This document shows, in pieces, positions 9,024 through 19,556 of a stretch of 64,000 nt of DNA. Origin of the DNA: Dromiciops gliroides (lineage: Eukaryota > Chordata > Mammalia > Microbiotheria > Microbiotheriidae); contig NC_057864.1 in the NCBI RefSeq assembly GCF_019393635.1, forward strand, positions 86,869,382 to 86,933,381, in the 5' to 3' direction. Made by a program: the position numbers and the translations under genes. Within the stretch, counting starts at the first letter, position 1, and the number at the start of each line of letters is the position of its first letter. The notes under the pieces are model-generated. The model was not told the DNA's origin and did no database searches. It was given only the letters and a program-made list of their open reading frames with translations.

Positions 9024-9106
9024 ATTAATTAAATATTGCTGCTACTGAATTTATTGCTATTCTGCATTTGATAATATAAATTCAGTAGCAGCAATATTTA
9101 ATTAAT
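9024..9106. repeat. Perfect 31-bp inverted repeat with 21-nt loop
   Basis: Arm 9024-9054 (beginning attaattaaatattgctgct) is exactly the reverse complement of 9076-9106, with spacer 9055-9075. There are no mismatches or bulges. RNA from either strand would fold into one 83-nt hairpin. I do not recognise it as a repeat family or a known microRNA precursor. Confidence 0.97.
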
Positions 9107-9535
9107 TGGGGCTTTGACTTTGAATTTGACTGATTACCTTTAAAATATCACACAAAATGTGGGGATAGAGGGTTGTGTTATAAAGGCAACTGAGTGATGA
9201 AATTAGGGAGTAGAGGTTGCTAGTAACCCAAGGAAATGGGTTACAGTGTTTCTGCTGCCTAAACTTAAGGATTGTATTATAAAGTTCTGTTTCCCCTTTC
9301 TCTAAAGCTAGAGTCAGCAGATAGAAAAGTAAGAGATCTGAAAGATGTAAAAAAATGCACAGGTAATGGGAGATTAGTTGAAAAATGACGTATATGTTAG
9401 TTATACTATTACATTGGCTTGATTAAACCAATTAGGAATGAAGTCAAGTGTTAGGGAAAAAAGTTAAGCAGATCCCATTTCTCTTTCAACTCTCGTTTTA
9501 TATTTTATCTCATTTAAGATCTTTTAGTGCAAATA
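9107..9535. other. Unassigned spacer
   Basis: AT-rich sequence with only a small 8-bp palindrome at 9223-9244. No gene, repeat family or motif recognised. Confidence 0.5.
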
Positions 9536-9665
9536 TCTAATTTTATAGATAAGGATGCTGAGATTCAGGTAAAGGGAATATCTTGGTCAAGGTCACACAA
9601 TTAGGAAGTGACAACCAGGATTAGAATCAGTATCTCCTGAATCTGTAACCAGCATAATCCATGGG
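9536..9665 (-). mobile_element. MIR/CORE-SINE relic
   Basis: Plus-strand 'gataaggatgctgagattca', 'cttggtcaaggtcacacaat' and 'agtatctcctgaatctgtaa' are the reverse complement of MIR. It is old, with no flanking duplication. Confidence 0.75.
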
Positions 9666-10254
9666 TCTGTGAGAGAAAGCAGAAGCAGGCTTCTCATTCT
9701 GACAGCTTTTTCTTTTTGCCCAAGGCTCCAATTCTACAGTAGAGAATGTAGAAAGGAAGGAAAAAGGAAGTTGGGGAGATGAATGGTACATCCAAGCTGT
9801 TAAATTGGTGTTACAAAATTTATTTTAATAGTCATTGATTATATGGCTTTTTCTCATAAAATTGATTTTGACAGAAAAAAAAATCGATCATATAACTACA
9901 TTGTTTGCTTTAAATTGACAACTAAGCTTATTTTCCCAAGTTGGGGAGACTTCTACCTGAATTATTTACCATTTTAGGGTAGTACTGAGCTACTTTTAGA
10001 ATTTGTGCCTGGCCAAATTGATTTCACTTACAAAAAATTGGTTTCAAAACTGTAAAATGTAGCCAAACAGCTAGCATGGTTGACCTGTAAAATGTCAGAG
10101 GACAAATTTCACTATTTTTATTTCTCAATTAATGGTTATTTAATGTGACCATGAGCTGCCAAATCATGGTGGACATCTCCAATTTCAGTTTAATCAGTCA
10201 GTGCTTATGGTAACATGATAGATTAATATTTTATTCTATGCCATATAGATAAAC
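9666..10254. other. Unassigned spacer
   Basis: No recognisable element. It is moderately AT-rich and has no open frame of interest. Confidence 0.5.
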
Positions 10255-10490
10255 TATAATTAGAACTAACATTTATATAGCCTATTCAAGTTTGTAAAAC
10301 ACTCCATGTACATTATATCATTTCTGTCTCAAATCAACCTTGCTACTTGGGTACTGTGGACCTTTTTATAAGGAAACTGAGGATCAGAGAAGTTAAATAT
10401 TTTCCTCTTAGTCACACAGTCAGAAACAGGTTTCAAAATAAAATCTTTCTGATTCTAGGCCAGGTATTATAACCACTATAGCATAATGAC
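10255..10490 (-). mobile_element. MIR/THER-type CORE-SINE relic, nearly full length
   Basis: In order on the plus strand: 'taacatttatatagcc', 'acattatatcatttctg', 'aaggaaactgaggatcagag', 'cttagtcacacagtcagaaa' and 'tctgattctaggccagg'. This is the complete reverse complement of the MIR/THER layout, including its 3' tail. Confidence 0.8.
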
Positions 10491-10539
10491 TCACATTCTG
10501 ATTTACTGAATTAAAAATAACAATTGCCCCACTTTAAAG

Positions 10540-10715
10540 AAGGCTGCTTGGTACAATGGAAAGATAATTGATTCTGAAGTCAAAGAAATTAAATTCAAAT
10601 GCTTTATTTAACACTATCTATGTAACTTTGGATGTTTGTTTATTTTGATTTCCTCATTTATACAATGAAGGTGTTGGACTATATGCCCAAGACATATCTC
10701 ACCATTGAAATTTAT
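10540..10715 (+). mobile_element. MIR/THER-type CORE-SINE relic
   Basis: Diverged head 'gcttggtacaatggaaagat', CORE remnant 'tatgtaactttggatgtttg', then 'cctcatttatacaatgaagg' and 'ttggactatatgccc', as in the MIR 3' half. Confidence 0.65.
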
Positions 10716-10739
10716 ACTTTCTCACACTTTCACTGCCAC

Positions 10740-11600
10740 AAACCTAGTCCAGATCTTTATTACTTTTCACCTGATATATTATCAAAACTTCCTAACTCAT
10801 TTTCCTGCATCCAGCCTACTCCTCCAACTCTTTATATTCAGATTAATCTCAATAATTTATGGGGCAGCTAGGTGGCACAGTGTATAAAACACTGGTCCTG
10901 GATTCAGGATGACCTCAGTTCAAATTCGGCCTCAGACACTTGACACTTGCTAGCTGTGTGACCCTGGGCAAGTCACTTAACCCTGAATGCCTCACACCCC
11001 ACACCCCACACCTGAAAAAAAAAACAAAAAAAACTCTCAATAACTTATAACACTCATTATAGGCTTCTCTTGCTCAACAAACTTCCAATAATTCTCTATT
11101 TTTCAGCTAATTAATTCTAGAAACTAAAGTCCATATTCCTTAGGCTAAATTTTTTGGAGCTCCAGACTCTCATCTCTGCCTAATTTCTTGGCCTGACTTC
11201 AGTCTGTCACTCCTCAAAATCTTTTTTTTTTTTAATCCAGTCAAAGCAGATGACTTTCATTCTTTTAGAAATAGCCCATAAGTACTCAAATCATTTCTTA
11301 TATTTATAATATTGCCTCCTTCTTTCTCTATCTATTGACTTCATACAATAGCTCAGGCTCAAACCCGAGCTCAAAAGCAACTACCTACAAAAAGCCTTTA
11401 ATTTCATTGGAAAAAAGTGATTTTTACTTCTCATCTCATAGCTCTGCATACTCTTGTACATATACATTCTAATTTGTATTATATGTATTGGTCTACTAGG
11501 CTCATTACCATCATTAGATTTTGAGGTGATGTTCAATTAAAAAAAAAAGTTCAATCTTATCTTTGTATTTTTTATTTATCTTTCATGTTGCCATTTGTCA
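10740..11600 (+). mobile_element. L2 LINE relic split by a SINE
   Basis: L2 ORF2 C-terminal and 3' UTR blocks occur in order on both sides of the SINE: 'ccagatctttattacttttcacc' region (10748), 'caacaaacttccaataattc' (11076), 'tcaggctcaaacccgagctc' (11352), 'acctacaaaaagcctttaat' and 'cattagattttgagg'. No frame survives. Confidence 0.6.
10861..11034 (+). mobile_element. Young CORE-SINE with 14-bp TSD inside L2
   Basis: Complete SINE with an unusual tail in which (CACCC)n-like units (10992-11010) precede the A-rich end. The flanking duplication is tctcaataatttat (10847-10860) against tctcaataacttat (11035-11048), one mismatch. Without the SINE the L2 reads straight through. Confidence 0.95.
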
Positions 11601-12619
11601 TCATATGACCAAATACCCTGTTTTATAAAACTAAGCCTAATTTCTATCTTCTTAATAATGAGGAGATTGGGCAAGATGATATCTAAGGGTTCTTCTTAAA
11701 GCTCCAAAGTCTTATTCTAAGACTTGAAGTCTATGTCCTTCCAATTTCTGCTACTTTCAATTTTGTTTGTTTGTTTAGAGCTAAGCTTATTATTATAATG
11801 TAAGTAGCTTGCCCAAATAGTCAACAGAAAAATTCAACAATTACTTGTCTATAGGACACTAACTAAATAGTTTGGTGTTTTAAGTGACTTAATTTAACTT
11901 AGTAGTTATTCTTAGCAAAGTGCAAACACAGTCAAGCAGTGCCTTAATTTTTGCTCACCGTTTGCATTTCAATGCATTATTTTAAATCCATAATGGTGAA
12001 GACATTGCAAAAAATGTTTTATAAATGGGTTTGTTTCTTAATTGTTCCTCTATACATCCAAAATAACCCTTTCTGGAATCAGGGTCAGTCTCTAGGTGGT
12101 ACTGATCTCTCCTTTGAAGGAGAAGGAGTAGATTAAATTTGCAGAGTTTTGGAATTTTGAGTTTTTATTCTTCTCCCAAATCAAGGAGTTATTTTATCCT
12201 TTTGGAATGGGAAGAGAGTTAGAGTTGTAAAAGGGGGAAAAAGAAAAAAAGAAAGAAAAGAGAAAAAACAGGAGAAAGAGAGGGAATAGCACCTTTCCCC
12301 AGCAACGTTGGCATCAGTCCCAAAACAGATTTAAATTGCTTGAGAACAGCACCCCACCCCCCCACCACTGCAGTATTCTCTTCCCCCTAATCTCACACAA
12401 ACTAATGGAATGAAGAACTAGAAACAAATCAGGCAAGCAGAAAGGCATAAGACAACTTTATATTATGGCCTCTCTGCTTAGGGCTGGGTCATAGGTGAAA
12501 ACAAATGTGCTGTGGATGAAAGTGGAGTAACTGACTGTCTTCATTCTCCTTTCCTTATCCTGCTACTTCTGATGTGACTGACATCAATTTCTAAGCTTAT
12601 TTATTGTATTTTTTCTGAC
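11601..12619. other. Unassigned DNA
   Basis: About 1 kb without a recognised element. It has a purine-rich stretch at about 12230-12285 and a C-rich run at about 12352-12365. Frames up to 61 codons look random. Confidence 0.45.
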
Positions 12620-12633
12620 ATAATTTCACTTTT

Positions 12634-12778
12634 TTTTTTTTTGGTGGGGCAATGAGGGTTAAGTGACTTGCCCAGGGTCACACAGCTTTTAAGTGTTAAG
12701 TGTCTGAGGCTGGATTTGAACTCGGGTACTCCGGACTCAAGGGCTGGTGCTCTATCCACTGTGCCACCTAGCTGCCCC
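12634..12778 (-). mobile_element. Young CORE-SINE with 14-bp TSD
   Basis: Near-consensus copy in reverse. The T run continues into the perfect duplication ataatttcactttt at 12620-12633, repeated at 12781-12794 after the SINE head. Confidence 0.95.
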
Positions 12779-13007
12779 ATATAATTTCACTTTTCATAAA
12801 GATCTGCAGTTAAACCACACATGTGTATTGTCTTTTATCTCTTTTGTCACAATCTGAGTGTGTAGCATGACAGCCAGCTTTGGTAGTGTTAGCCTCATAA
12901 GGAGAACATTTACGGGAAAATATCCTCCTAGTTCCAGACTGGAAACTCCAAAACATTGGTAACCCTTGTACTAACATTGGTAGGATAACCTCCAGATATA
13001 GCTTTTA

Positions 13008-13180
13008 TACACACACACACGTACATATATATATATGTGTGTGTACATATTTGCATATACATATATATCCACATGTGTGCGTGCATATATACATGTATGT
13101 GTATATGCCTAAGTGTGTGTATACATATGCATACACATATATACACTCATACCCATATAATATATAATAAAATAGCATAT
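13008..13180 (+). repeat. Mixed CA/TA/TG microsatellite
   Basis: (CA)n, (TA)n, (GT)n and TACATA units are intermingled over about 170 bp. The 72-74 codon frames on both strands (runs of Cys, Val, His, Ile) are simple-repeat translations. Confidence 0.93.
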
Positions 13181-13386
13181 ATTACAAACTATTTATCTTT
13201 CTTTTCAACTACTTATAAGCTCCCAAAAGTAGAAATCAAAAAGGTAATCCTAAGCCTTTAACTCCCTTAGATGAAAAGGGCTTAACTTTCATCATCATGA
13301 CTAGTAGAAATTAAGTAGAAATCTCATCTGGAACTATGTTCATGATATAGACAAAAATAGAAAATAGGTGTTAATGTTGAAATGGG

Positions 13387-13762
13387 ATAGCTTGGTATAT
13401 GGAAAGACCATTTCAGTTCAAATCTTTTTTTTTTTTTTTTTAGTGAGGCAATTGGGGTTAAGTGACTTGCCCAGGGTCATATAGCTAGTAAGTGTTAAGT
13501 GTCTGAAGCCACATTTGAACTCAGGTCCTCATGACTCCAGGGCCAGTGCTCTATCTACTGCGCCACCTAGCTACCCCTTAGTTCAAATCTTAACTGATAC
13601 TTCCTAGCTTTGTGACCATAGGGAAAATCACTTAGCCTCTCAGTGTCCCCAAACCACTCTCTAATATTATAATTTACATAGGAATTGTTGACCTGTATCA
13701 GTGAAGAAACTTTCTGCACCCAAAATTCTCTAGAGAAACAAAGTCATAGGTCCAGCCCTTTC
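13387..13762 (+). mobile_element. Older CORE-SINE split by a younger SINE
   Basis: The left piece (13387-13426) reads 'agcttggtatatggaaagac' and enters 'cagttcaaatctt'. The right piece resumes after the younger SINE with 'cttcctagctttgtgaccat', 'acttagcctctcagtgtccc' and ends near 'aaagtcataggtccag'. The same layout recurs at 49640, 35250, 39567, 60035 and 60315. Confidence 0.7.
13427..13579 (-). mobile_element. Young CORE-SINE nested in an older CORE-SINE
   Basis: Full-length reverse copy with a 16-nt T run. The duplication agttcaaatctt (13415-13426 and 13580-13591) is itself part of the older SINE's B-box region, which fixes the order of events. Confidence 0.95.
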
Positions 13763-13989
13763 CCTTAAAAAATGTAGTGATGCATTTAATGATTTCTATT
13801 AATATGTATTTTTCAGTTGAAATGAATTCCCTTTACTACATGTTTGCTTACATGCAGAAAATCTGGAAAATGTCACCAAGTATCTCCACAATAATCATAG
13901 TGTTGATTAACGACAAAATATTATGCTGTGTTAAGAATATCAAGAAAGGCATTAAGAAATACTTCTGGCAGTTGCTGACCCAGCCAACT

Positions 13990-14125
13990 GCTCTCTGAAC
14001 CTTAATTTCCTCATTAGTAAACTGAAGATAATAATAATATTTGTATTACCTCTATCACATTGCCTTATGAGGAAAATGATTCACAAAACAAAGTACTCTA
14101 TGATTGTGAGATACTGTTTTGTTCC
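13990..14125 (+). mobile_element. MIR 3' half relic
   Basis: 'ccttaatttcctcattagta' and 'actgaagataataataatat', then 'gaggaaaatgattcac' and 'aagtactctatgattgtgag', follow the MIR 3' half. The tRNA-like half is missing. Confidence 0.6.
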
Positions 14126-14731
14126 TCTGTGAACAGGAAATCCCTTTGAAAATAATCTAATCTTAGTACTGTATTTGTTTGTCTTTAAACCTCAATTTTC
14201 AAGGAATTTTGACTTATGTTTATAGGGCCAGAAATAATTTTCCTTATTATAGATAAATGCAGATATCTATTCCCTATAGCTATTTGGACTATTTTGTTAC
14301 TTTTTTGTTATTTAGTTAAGCATCCAAGTCTTTAAATGTCTTAAATCTTTAAGCCTAGAAAATAGTTTCACATGTATATATTTTAAGATCTGGGGTGGGG
14401 TAGAGAGGTGTTTAAAATGATGGAAGAGAAGCAGAAAACATGGTGAAAACGTAGAATTCTCTGATTAGAATGTTAAGATACCAAATATAGAACCAAGGAA
14501 AATGTCAGGCATGAATCTTTAGAGGGGAGATTTGAGAATGTTACCTCTATACTACCTCCTATGTGTGATTTTCTTGTTCTTTCTCCAAACACATCAGAAA
14601 TTAAGTTATCATCAAATTTTTAAATTGGAACTTGATTTATCTCTTAGAACAACTATATACAATCCAAATACAATAGCATAAAAGAAAGCTAAATTAAGGG
14701 GGTAGTAGAGGATATTAATATTTCTAACAGG

Positions 14732-14779
<48 letters not shown>

Positions 14780-15171
14780 AGAAACAGTTTAAAATGTATG
14801 GTCTAGAAGCCACACACAAGAGCCAGTATTCCCCATGACCCTCTGCCACCATGTCACAATATCACTTGTTCTTACTTGAGGAAATCATTTAATCTCATTT
14901 ATCTCAATTCCTTTATAAGTATGTATTGCCATATCCCATCTATCAAGAATCTAGGTTCCAGGGTGACAAATATCCACTTGAGCTGCTAATGTTGGACACA
15001 TTCTGGCTAAATCCACTAGTATAAGAGACTAGTGAACAGCATCTATCCTTGCAATAAACCTTACTTCACTCTTTTAGTGTATATAAATCATATAATCACT
15101 TCCTGCAACTCTTAATTCAAACCTAAATACTGATTGATTTGTCTATTGAGCTTAATATATAATCTCATCAA
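14126..15171. other. Unassigned DNA with a TC microsatellite
   Basis: No transposon or exon recognised on either side of the (TC)20 run at 14737-14776. The segment around 14945-15065 ends in 'gcaataaaccttacttcac', which has an LTR-like look, but I could not find ends or a duplication. Confidence 0.4.
14737..14776 (+). repeat. (TC)20 microsatellite
   Basis: Uninterrupted TC dinucleotides over about 40 bp. Confidence 0.96.
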
Positions 15172-15178
15172 CTTGATT

Positions 15179-15320
15179 CTTTTTCGTGCAGGGCAATGAG
15201 AGTTAAGTGACTTGCCCAGGGTTACACAGCTAGTAAGTATTAAGTGTCTGAGGCTGGATTTGAACTCAGGTCCTCCTGAATCCAGGGCCAGTGCTCTATT
15301 CACTGTGGCACCTAGCTGCC
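15179..15320 (-). mobile_element. Young CORE-SINE
   Basis: Reverse copy with a very short T tail and a full body. A weak duplication, cttgatt, lies at 15172-15178 and 15320-15326. Frames on both strands here are translations of the SINE body. Confidence 0.93.
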
Positions 15321-16120
15321 TTGATTTTAAAGATCAAAATGATTCCAGGGAAATTAGGTCATTACCTCTAGTTGTGCAAACTCATGAGCCCAATTTATCC
15401 CCTTGCAATTTTTTAAGGCATGTGGAATTGAACTGCATTTATACCAAAGAATCTGGCCACTAAGGCATGGGTGTAATCTTAGACAGCCAAATCCACAAGG
15501 AAAAGGGTGACAAAGTTTTGCTGCAAGTGGAGTCAGAGACAGAACCCTTACAATGATTTTCCAGGACAAGACTGTCAATACCCTCTTTTCTTAAATAGAC
15601 ATTTTGCTAAGCACACCAAAAACATTTGTAGCTTGTAATTGTTATGTTCCTGGTCACAAAACAGTATATGAAACTCAAGTGGCCACCAGCTTCTCCTCTA
15701 GCTACAGACAGGCACAAAAATACGAAGTCATCAAAGTGAAGCCAAAACTTCTTTCCTTATCTGATAGGATAAATTGCTAATATTTTCACTTCATAAGAAC
15801 TGAGTTGTTTGAAGTCTTAAAGGCTTTAAATTCATTGTATTGCTATTGTACACATGTAAATGTCACCACCATTAGTAGAATTTATATTTAAAAATTGAAA
15901 TATCCTCTCTTGGTGTATTTAAACAACAGGAAAGCATGAAAATTCTAATTATGTTAATTAGGTTCTTTCTGTATTTTATTTATAAAAATAATCTGCAATA
16001 TAAATGAAAGAGGCACTAATGTTTTATGCATAACCCCATAAGGCATTGTTACTATTTTTAGTCATTCCTAAAACATTTCCTATGTGGTGCATCTACTTTT
16101 GTCCAATGATCATAGCATTT
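15321..16120. other. Unassigned DNA with homeobox-like words
   Basis: No repeat recognised. About 15935-16050 has 'ctaattatgttaattagg' and 'ttttatgcataac', the ATTA- and octamer-like words often seen in developmental enhancers. This is suggestive only. Confidence 0.35.
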
Positions 16121-16520
16121 TACTCCATGTAATTCTTTCTGGGTTTTTCTGAAATCATCCTACTTGTAATTTCTTATAACAAAAAAATTCCACTATAATC
16201 ATAAGCCACAGCTTATTTAGCCATCTACCAATTGATGGACATCCATTTGATTTCTAACTTTTAACCATCACAAAAAGAGTGCTATAAATATTTAATTGCA
16301 CAAATAAGTATTTTCTTTTCTTTTGGATCTCTTTGGGATATAGACCTACCAGTGTTATTGCTGGATCAAAGGGTCTGCTCAATTTTATAGCCTTTCAGAC
16401 ATAGTTTCCCATTGGTCTTCAGAGTGGTTAGATCAGTTCGCAACTCTACCAAGAGTGGATTAACATCCCAGTTTTCCCATATCCCCTCCAGCATTGAACA
16501 TTTTCCATTTTTAACATCAA
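16121..16520 (-). mobile_element. LINE-1 ORF2 C-terminal relic
   Basis: The plus strand carries, in order, the reverse complement of the L1 ORF2 3' part: 'gtttttctgaaatcatccta', 'ctaccaattgatggacatcc' (16227), 'tcacaaaaagagtgctataa', 'tattgctggatcaaaggg' (16358) and 'cccctccagcattgaacatt'. This encodes the zinc-knuckle-like C-terminal region needed for RNA binding. It has many substitutions and is missing the 3' UTR. Confidence 0.85.
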
Positions 16521-16740
16521 GCAGTTTTTAAAAGGGAGTTTCATTGTTGCAGCATTAAAAATAAAATCTTTCCCCTCAAAAAACCCCAAAAAAGTTCGTC
16601 AGAGAAACAAGTGATGCAACCATATTTTCCAAACAGAGAAACATATAAAAATCTATGAAATCTTATACTACAAATCTGTAATCAACTAATTGCAGTACAA
16701 TCTTTGTTAGCATGTTTGTTCATTCAGTGAACATATACAT

Positions 16741-16766
16741 CATGACATTTCACATAAAATGTCATG
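16741..16766. repeat. 10-bp perfect inverted repeat
   Basis: catgacattt (16741-16750) and aaatgtcatg (16757-16766) flank a 6-nt loop. Short enough to arise by chance in AT-rich DNA. Confidence 0.9.
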
Positions 16767-16885
16767 ACTTAGGCATGTTCATCACAAAGAAAAAAGTACA
16801 AATCGTCATTTCTTCAGTTGTTATGTCATTAGAGCCAATTTATCTTGATTTAGAAGAACTATATTTTTTAAAATAAGATAGTTAT

Positions 16886-17610
16886 GGGGCAGAGTCAAGA
16901 TGGCAGAGGAAAAGAAGTGTCTTGACTGAGTTCTCCCCAAGACCTCTCCAAATACCTTCAAATAATGCCATAAGACAATTCCTAGAGTAACAGAACCCAC
17001 AAAAAGACAGGGTGAAAAAAATTTCCAGCCAAAGACAATTTAGAAGGTTGGCAGGAAAGATCTGTTGTACTAGGGTCAGAGTGGAGCACAGTCTAGTGAA
17101 CCAGGAGCAGGCCTTGGGAACGTCTGAATCAGTAATTGAAGTAACTGCTTTGGGAACTCATCCCACAGATTGTAAAGAGGTTAAACAATTGCCCAGAAGA
17201 AGACTACAGGGATCTTGTTGCCAGCAGTGAGGCAGCACTCTGTTTGCCCATGATCAGATTCAGGTCACAGTCTTGTGCCTCAGTTCTAGGTGGGGGAGGA
17301 GCATAAACACATTGGAGCTTGTAACTACAGTGGAATAAGTGGAGTGGGATTCTGTTCTTATTTCCAGGACAGAAAAGTAGGTTGTTTGCAGAGAAGAACA
17401 CAGGCCAGGAGAGTGGTAAACATACCTTTGCTTAAATCATACCACCTTGGAAGAGCTAAAAATTTAAAACTTGCTGGAAGTATTTCAGAAAACAGCTACA
17501 TAAACCCCCTGAAGCTTGGGACTTTGTGCCCCAGTGCCTTGAATCCCTTCATTGGGATTGTACATTGGAAGCATTGTCAAATGTCAACAAACAAGCAGGC
17601 AAAAAGTTAA
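16886..17610 (+). mobile_element. LINE-1 5' leader and ORF1 start, 3'-truncated
   Basis: It begins at the canonical L1 start (ggggcagagtcaagatggca) and continues through leader blocks such as 'aaataccttcaaataatgcc' and 'cagaacccacaaaaagacag' (16992). It ends just inside ORF1, whose ATG at 17581 gives nine codons (M-S-T-N-K-Q-A-K-S) before a stop. Normal L1 loss removes the 5' end, so a copy with an intact 5' end and no 3' end implies a later deletion or rearrangement. The leader would contain the internal promoter. Frames of 72 and 106 codons in the leader are not known products. Confidence 0.75.
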
Positions 17611-17873
17611 TTAGCTCTTCACAAATTTTCATTGTTTCATTAGATATAAATACAAATCACTAGGGGAAAAAATGTCAATCCAAAAGGGTTTGGTTAAATG
17701 TATTGTGATAATGGAATATTGGGTGGGGGAGGAATGAGCAGCCTCTCCATATATGACCTTAGTGTATACTGGGGTCTGCCTTCATAATGTGTCATTCTCC
17801 TTGGTAAAGTACTACTTAAGCTGGATATTAATATTCCTGTTGGAGTCAATTCTAAGACTCACACTCCCATATT
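17611..17873. other. Unassigned spacer between L1 pieces
   Basis: Includes 'gggtgggggaggaatgagca' and a balanced-composition stretch. No element identified. Confidence 0.4.
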
Positions 17874-17883
17874 TCAGAGCTAA

Positions 17884-18042
17884 TGATTTTTTTATCACAA
17901 AAAGTATTTTATTATTTTCTATTTATATGTAAATATAGTTTTCAACATTTGTTTTTTATAAGACTTTTAGTTCTGAATTTTTCTCCCTCCCTCCCTTCCC
18001 TCCCCCTTCCCCAAGACAGAAAGCAATCTGATATAGGTTATA
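17884..18042 (-). mobile_element. Severely 5'-truncated LINE-1 with 10-bp TSD
   Basis: The plus strand shows the reverse complement of the L1 3' end: T-rich start, 'tttctatttatatgtaaata', 'ttttcaacatttg', the pyrimidine-rich complement of the L1 G-rich tract (17985-18016), then 'acagaaagcaatctgatata'. Only 159 bp were copied. The duplication tcagagctaa lies at 17874-17883 and 18043-18052. Confidence 0.9.
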
Positions 18043-18052
18043 TCAGAGCTAA

Positions 18053-18950
18053 AGTTTTGTTGCCAAAAAAATTAAGTACTTCTCAGTAATCGAACACTTA
18101 ACTAAAGGAGGTTTACTTTGTCCTAACACAGCAAATATATAGGACAAGGGACCCCCTGCTTCTCCAAGTGTAAAGAAACATGATAATCATAGTAGGATGT
18201 GATGAAGGACATGGTGATTCACTTAATCTTTAGAAATCCACCAAGTCTGAGAAAACCAGATTCCATGAGTCTGGTACTTTTTATGACCTCAGACCATCCA
18301 TTAGCTGTCTAATTAGCTGTGGCAGGGAAGCCAGAGCCAATAAGGTCCCCTGGCCGTTTTATCATTTTTTTAAAGTAACGTCTCCTCATGCCGTGGATGG
18401 GAGAAAAACACTGGCCCTCTCAATTCCTACTTATGGCTCTGACTTTTTGTGTATAATTCTTTTAAATCACTAAAAGTAACTACTGAAAGAGATAAATTAC
18501 ATTTTTATCATTATATTTTCTATGGTTATCTCTTTGTAGTATGATAAAACTGCAAGCCAAATAGGGTCAGATGAGTTTGACTCATTTACTAAACATTTAC
18601 TAAATGGATTTATTCTTCTCCTAGATTTTGGTTTCAGTTGCTACCTGAATTTAACATGCACATTATCTAATTTGCCATGGGTTGCATAAACCTCCATCTC
18701 TTCTTCCCTAGAAGGAATCTGAATTGCTTAGAGTTTTCCTCTTCATTTCTATTCCTTTTCCTCTTGAGTAACAGATGAATTTCTCTTTTTCCTCTACCTC
18801 ATCAACAATAAGTATTAATTACTATGAAGGAATTTACGTCAGACATTTATAATGAGAAGAAAAATGTCTTAGAAGTTGGGGCAGAAAGGAGTTTCATAAG
18901 TTTAATAAGGCAAATGAGTGTGATAGCTCTAGTGCTAAAAGGGACTACAG
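18053..18950. other. Unassigned DNA
   Basis: No repeat recognised. 18280-18400 is comparatively GC-rich and has the word 'tagctgtctaattagctgtg'; it could be a conserved non-coding element. 18700-18790 is pyrimidine-rich. Confidence 0.4.
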
Positions 18951-19050
18951 AATTCATCTATTCCCCTAATTTCACAGGTGAGAGAAATGAAACACAGAGC
19001 TTAAGTGATTTGCCCATGGTCACATAGTTTGTGTTTGAGATGGGATTTAA
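18951..19050 (-). mobile_element. MIR/CORE-SINE relic
   Basis: 'cacaggtgagagaaatgaaa', 'gcttaagtgatttgcccatg' and 'gtcacatagtttg' are the reverse complement of the MIR CORE. Confidence 0.7.
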
Positions 19051-19054
19051 AAAT

Positions 19055-19320
19055 TTAATGTTTCAGTAGTTTTCAGTTGTGTCTGACTTTTTGCATACCC
19101 ATTTTGGGATTATTATTTTTTTTTTTGGCAGATACTGGAGTATTTTGTCATTTTGTTTTCCAGTTAATTTTACAAATGAGAAAACCGAGTGCAACATGGT
19201 GAAGTGACTTGCTCAGGTTCACACAGCTAGTGAGTTTCTAAGGTCAGATTTGAACTCAGGAAGATGAGTTTTCATGACTCTAGACCTGGCACTCTTATCT
19301 ACTGAACCAACTAGTTGTCT
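19055..19320 (-). mobile_element. Long CORE-SINE (MAR1-like) with RTE-type tail
   Basis: Starts with 'gttttcagttgtgtctgact', the tail complement, and passes through 'gatactggagtattttgtca' to the CORE and head ('ctactgaaccaactagttgt'). Diverged relative to the young SINEs. Confidence 0.8.
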
Positions 19321-19556
19321 AATAACTTTTATATAATACTGTAATATTCTTGAAGTACTTTACATTTTTTCCACACAACAACCAAGAGAGGAGGTGCTAT
19401 TACTATATTTGTTTTACAAATGAGGAAACTGAGGCACAGAGACATTTACGTGATTTGCCCAAAGTCACATAACTAGTGCCTGAAGCACAATTTGAAGCTG
19501 TCTTACTCATTCTAGGCCCAGTGCTTTATCCATTATTCCATTTGGCTGCCTCACTA
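19321..19556 (-). mobile_element. MIR/THER-type CORE-SINE relic
   Basis: 'gaagtactttacatttt', 'acaaatgaggaaactgaggc', 'gatttgcccaaagtcacata' and 'ttctaggcccagtgctttat' follow in reverse MIR order. It is the third minus-strand CORE-SINE in a row since 18951. Confidence 0.8.

Noticed and set aside
9223..9244. 8-bp palindrome gtaaccca/tgggttac
   Set aside because: Short enough to be expected by chance.
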